Assembly (NCBI GenBank): GCA_029932675.1
Contig: JAOZPP010000004.1
Location: 1 to 64,000, forward strand
Direction of reading: 5' to 3'
From: a bacterium
GTDB taxonomy: Bacteria > SM23-81 > DAOVCL01
DNA length: 64,000 nt
Shown: piece after piece, positions 62,059 to 64,000 of the stretch
How positions within the stretch are numbered: position 1 is the stretch's first letter
Layout of the letters: every line of letters begins with the position of its first letter
Made by a program: the position numbers and the translations under genes
The notes under the pieces: generated by a model
Seen by the model: the letters and a program-made list of their open reading frames with translations, nothing else
What the model was told of the DNA's origin: nothing
Database searches by the model: none

Positions 62059-62111
62059 ATCATTTCAAATACACAAAAGCTCATTATTAACCTAAAAAGG
62101 AGGTCAACAAA

Positions 62112-63239
62112 ATGGCGACAAAGCAGGCAGATCTGGCTGGACCGGGCATTGGCGATTACAATGAATTGGAGAAGATACTCCCCCAGGATTATAGTTCCCT
62201 GCTCACCCCTAAGGAGACGCAGAAGGCAATCTTTGCCGTGAAGAACTACATCGAAGAAAACCTCTGCAAGGAGCTCAATTTGATGATGGCCACCTGCCCT
62301 CTCATCGTCGATGTGGAAAGCGGAATGAACGACATGCTCGATCGCGATGGCTCAAGAACTCCCATAGAGTTCCCTTGTGGATTGGGGCTCGAAAAGCCAA
62401 TCAGGGCTTCCATAGTTCAGGCGGCAACCAAGTGGAAGAGGTTTGCCTTAAAGGAGTTCGGCTGTAAGGTTGGGGAAGGCATCTGCACTGATATGCGTGC
62501 TGTGCGCAAGGATTATTTCCTTGATCACGACCACAGCGCCTATGTGGACCAATGGGACTGGGAGCTGGTAATCACTGAAGAGCAACGGAACCTCAATTTC
62601 CTGAAGGAAGTGGTCAGGAAGATCTGGAAGGTTCTCAAGGGCGCAGAGACCTATGTGCAAGAGCTCTTCCCCCAGTTAAGGACGGACAGATATCCCGACC
62701 TTCCCGACGAGCTCACCTTCTTGCACGCAGAAGATATCCTTGACTGGTATCCAGATCTACCCCGTAAGGCACGGGAGACGGAGGTCCTGAAGAGGCATCC
62801 AGCGATCTTTATCATCGGTGTGGGTTGGCCCCTCAAGGATGGGTATCCCCATGAGATGAGGGCGGCAGACTATGATGACTGGATCACGGAAACGGTCTCC
62901 GAGGATGGCAGACCGATGCATGGCCTCAACGGGGATATTCTGGTGTGGAATCCAGTGACAAAGCGCCGTCATGAGCTGACATCGATGGGTATCCGCGTTA
63001 ACGCCGAAACGCTGAAGAAGCAATTGGAGATGTCCGGTCAGCTTGATTTCCTCAAGTACCCCTATCACCAGGGGATCATTAACAACGAACTTCCCCTTAC
63101 CATCGGCGGGGGTATAGGACAGTCCCGCACCTACATGCTTCTACTGAGGAAAGCCCACTTGGGAGAGGTAAGCGTCACCGTATGGCCGAGGATACTCAAG
63201 GATATGTGTGCCAGAAAGAACATCCATGTGTTGGAGTGA
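62112..63239 (+). CDS. asnA: aspartate--ammonia ligase (asparagine synthetase A)
   Basis: 375 residues, slightly longer than E. coli AsnA (330). Class II synthetase-like fold: LMMATCPLIVDVESGMND (57-74), PIEFPCGLGLEKPIRASIVQAATKWKR near 88, YVDQWDWELVI near 143, the substrate region NGDILVWNPVTKRRHELTSMGIRVN near 275 and the motif 3-like LPLTIGGGIGQSRTYMLLL near 331. It makes asparagine from aspartate, ammonia and ATP. AAGGAGG lies 10 bases before the ATG. The gene returns to housekeeping composition and marks the right border of the island. Confidence 0.95.
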   Translation: MATKQADLAGPGIGDYNELEKILPQDYSSLLTPKETQKAIFAVKNYIEENLCKELNLMMATCPLIVDVESGMNDMLDRDGSRTPIEFPCGLGLEKPIRASIVQAATKWKRFALKEFGCKVGEGICTDMRAVRKDYFLDHDHSAYVDQWDWELVITEEQRNLNFLKEVVRKIWKVLKGAETYVQELFPQLRTDRYPDLPDELTFLHAEDILDWYPDLPRKARETEVLKRHPAIFIIGVGWPLKDGYPHEMRAADYDDWITETVSEDGRPMHGLNGDILVWNPVTKRRHELTSMGIRVNAETLKKQLEMSGQLDFLKYPYHQGIINNELPLTIGGGIGQSRTYMLLLRKAHLGEVSVTVWPRILKDMCARKNIHVLE

Positions 63240-63265
63240 GGGGAGAGGATTCCTCGTCAAAAGGG

Positions 63266-63307
63266 CAGAGGGAAGGTGGCAGACCTTTTTCCACCACCTT
63301 CCCTCTG
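63266..63307. terminator. hairpin between convergent asnA and DUF192 genes
   Basis: CAGAGGGAAGGTGG (63266-63279) and CCACCTTCCCTCTG (63294-63307), a perfect 14-bp stem with a TTTTT-containing loop. Its position between convergent genes suits transcription end, though no T run follows on either strand. Confidence 0.5.
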
Positions 63308-63382
63308 GGAAACTTAAAGTGGGATCAAACTTTAGGAGGATGGAATTCGGTTAGCTTCCCACCCCTTAAGAGAGGAATTCCA

Positions 63383-63826
63383 TTAAAACCTTATCCGATC
63401 CCCCACCTTTATCCCATTTCTCTTAAACCAACCCTTGTTGGCCTCCAAGGCGTAGAGGATAGGCCCAATAGGCATATGAGGGGTAGTATCCAGGGGATCC
63501 ATCTCATCGATTTGGATTATCTTCAGCTCCCTACTGATGAAGGCAATGCTTAAGGGGATGTAAGTGTTCTTCATCCAAAAGGGATGGTAACCCTCCTGGG
63601 GAAAGACAAAGAGCATTCCCTCATCCTGGGGAAGGTTCTTCCTAAACATCAGGCCCCTCTCCCGGGCCTGCGGGGTTTGACAGACAATCACCCTCAAAGG
63701 GTGGCCAGCAACCATGACCGTTGTCCTCTCCGGAAGGGTCTTCACACCCTCCTCTTCCTTGCCGCATCCGGCAATGAGGAGGAGTGCCAAGAGGCTGAGT
63801 GCAAGAGGCTTCACGATGGTAGCCAT
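63383..63826 (-). CDS. DUF192 family lipoprotein
   Basis: 147 residues. Lipoprotein signal (PLALSLLALLLIAGC, lipidated Cys 21), then the DUF192 domain: VIVCQTPQARERGLMFRKNLPQDEGMLFVFP (segments near 46-76), HPFWMKNTYIPLSIAFIS near 81 and ALEANKGWFKRNGIKVGDRIRF at the end. The family has a small beta fold of unknown function in envelope proteins. Start ATG at 63826; the next gene upstream ends 29 bases before it on the same strand. Confidence 0.87.
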   Translation of the reverse strand: MATIVKPLALSLLALLLIAGCGKEEEGVKTLPERTTVMVAGHPLRVIVCQTPQARERGLMFRKNLPQDEGMLFVFPQEGYHPFWMKNTYIPLSIAFISRELKIIQIDEMDPLDTTPHMPIGPILYALEANKGWFKRNGIKVGDRIRF

Positions 63827-63855
63827 TAACTACGGGGCTCTAAATCACTAAGGTT

Positions 63856-64000
63856 TTACTCGGTCTTCCCGGAGAAGTTGAAGTCCCTGATCAGGAGGGC
63901 GGGGACTACCGCGGCCCCCACCTCCTCCCACCAGGCATTGATGGCCTTTCTTTCCTTAGATACCACCTCCACATTGGAGAAAGCCTTGAGCATGCTCTCC
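63856..64000 (-). CDS. C-terminal end of an unidentified protein (partial)
   Basis: The last 48 codons of a minus-strand gene running off the window: ESMLKAFSNVEVVSKERKAI, NAWWEEVGAAVVPALLIRDF, NFSGKTE, stop. The ending GAAVVPALLIRDFNFSG is compatible with the C-terminal strand of TldD/PmbA-type proteins, but that is a guess. Probably co-transcribed with the DUF192 gene. Confidence 0.5.
   Translation of the reverse strand, partial: ESMLKAFSNVEVVSKERKAINAWWEEVGAAVVPALLIRDFNFSGKTE

Overview
The window reads as chromosome from an uncultured, diderm (Gram-negative type), probably anaerobic bacterium of the FCB-like or candidate-phylum sort. An Omp85/BamA-like protein, large outer-membrane-type beta proteins, lipoprotein signals and two secreted proteins ending in YPNPFN-type sorting domains point to an outer membrane and a T9SS-like secretion route. 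A sigma-54 activator, AsnA, RNase Y, a deoxyadenosine-type deaminase and a B12-dependent radical SAM protein fit the same picture. No rRNA, tRNA or CRISPR array was seen, so the phylum call is inference.

Layout. 1-3.1 kb is a decaying, repeat-rich stretch: a four-helix-bundle protein gene with a tandem remnant, a frameshifted histone-deacetylase-like gene, a 375-bp MITE-like element with a 5-bp target duplication, and broken genes. 3.2-9.2 kb carries an NHL-repeat lipoprotein, a giant surface protein and an Omp85-family protein. 9.3-15.4 kb, minus strand, holds DUF3307/SatD and a dadD-like, leuC, leuD, ffh cluster. 15.7-20.8 kb has a radical SAM protein, UspA, ligA, a small charged protein and a flavin reductase. 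20.8-21.9 kb has no clear protein gene but is full of hairpins, and contains a likely non-coding RNA with its own promoter and terminator. 21.9-30.2 kb has a small exported protein, a TPR-GAF-sigma54 activator, a microprotein behind a structured leader, a 16-repeat YVTN protein and a subtilase with an altered catalytic site.

30.4-48.5 kb is housekeeping: rpmA, elbB, HU, thrS-infC-rpmI-rplT-pheS, pheT-zapB-zapA, a candidate 6S RNA, then rny-ymdB-folD-xseA-xseB-ispA-dxs and glcD. infC appears to start at AUA.

48.5-62 kb is a more AT-rich accessory island that begins exactly at the glcD stop codon. It holds a truncated RadC-like protein, a type IIG restriction-methylase, a PIN/UPF0175 toxin-antitoxin pair, a DUF1016 nuclease, a DUF2851 protein coupled to a PLD-SNF2 helicase, a second apparently identical copy of the toxin-antitoxin pair, an AlbA/HATPase regulator and a graveyard of fused gene fragments. 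The two 811-bp toxin-antitoxin copies flank the nuclease-DUF2851-helicase core like the arms of a composite element, and short pieces of a methylase C-terminal tail recur at most module borders. This is the best candidate for an undescribed (defence) system here. asnA, a DUF192 lipoprotein and a partial gene close the window.
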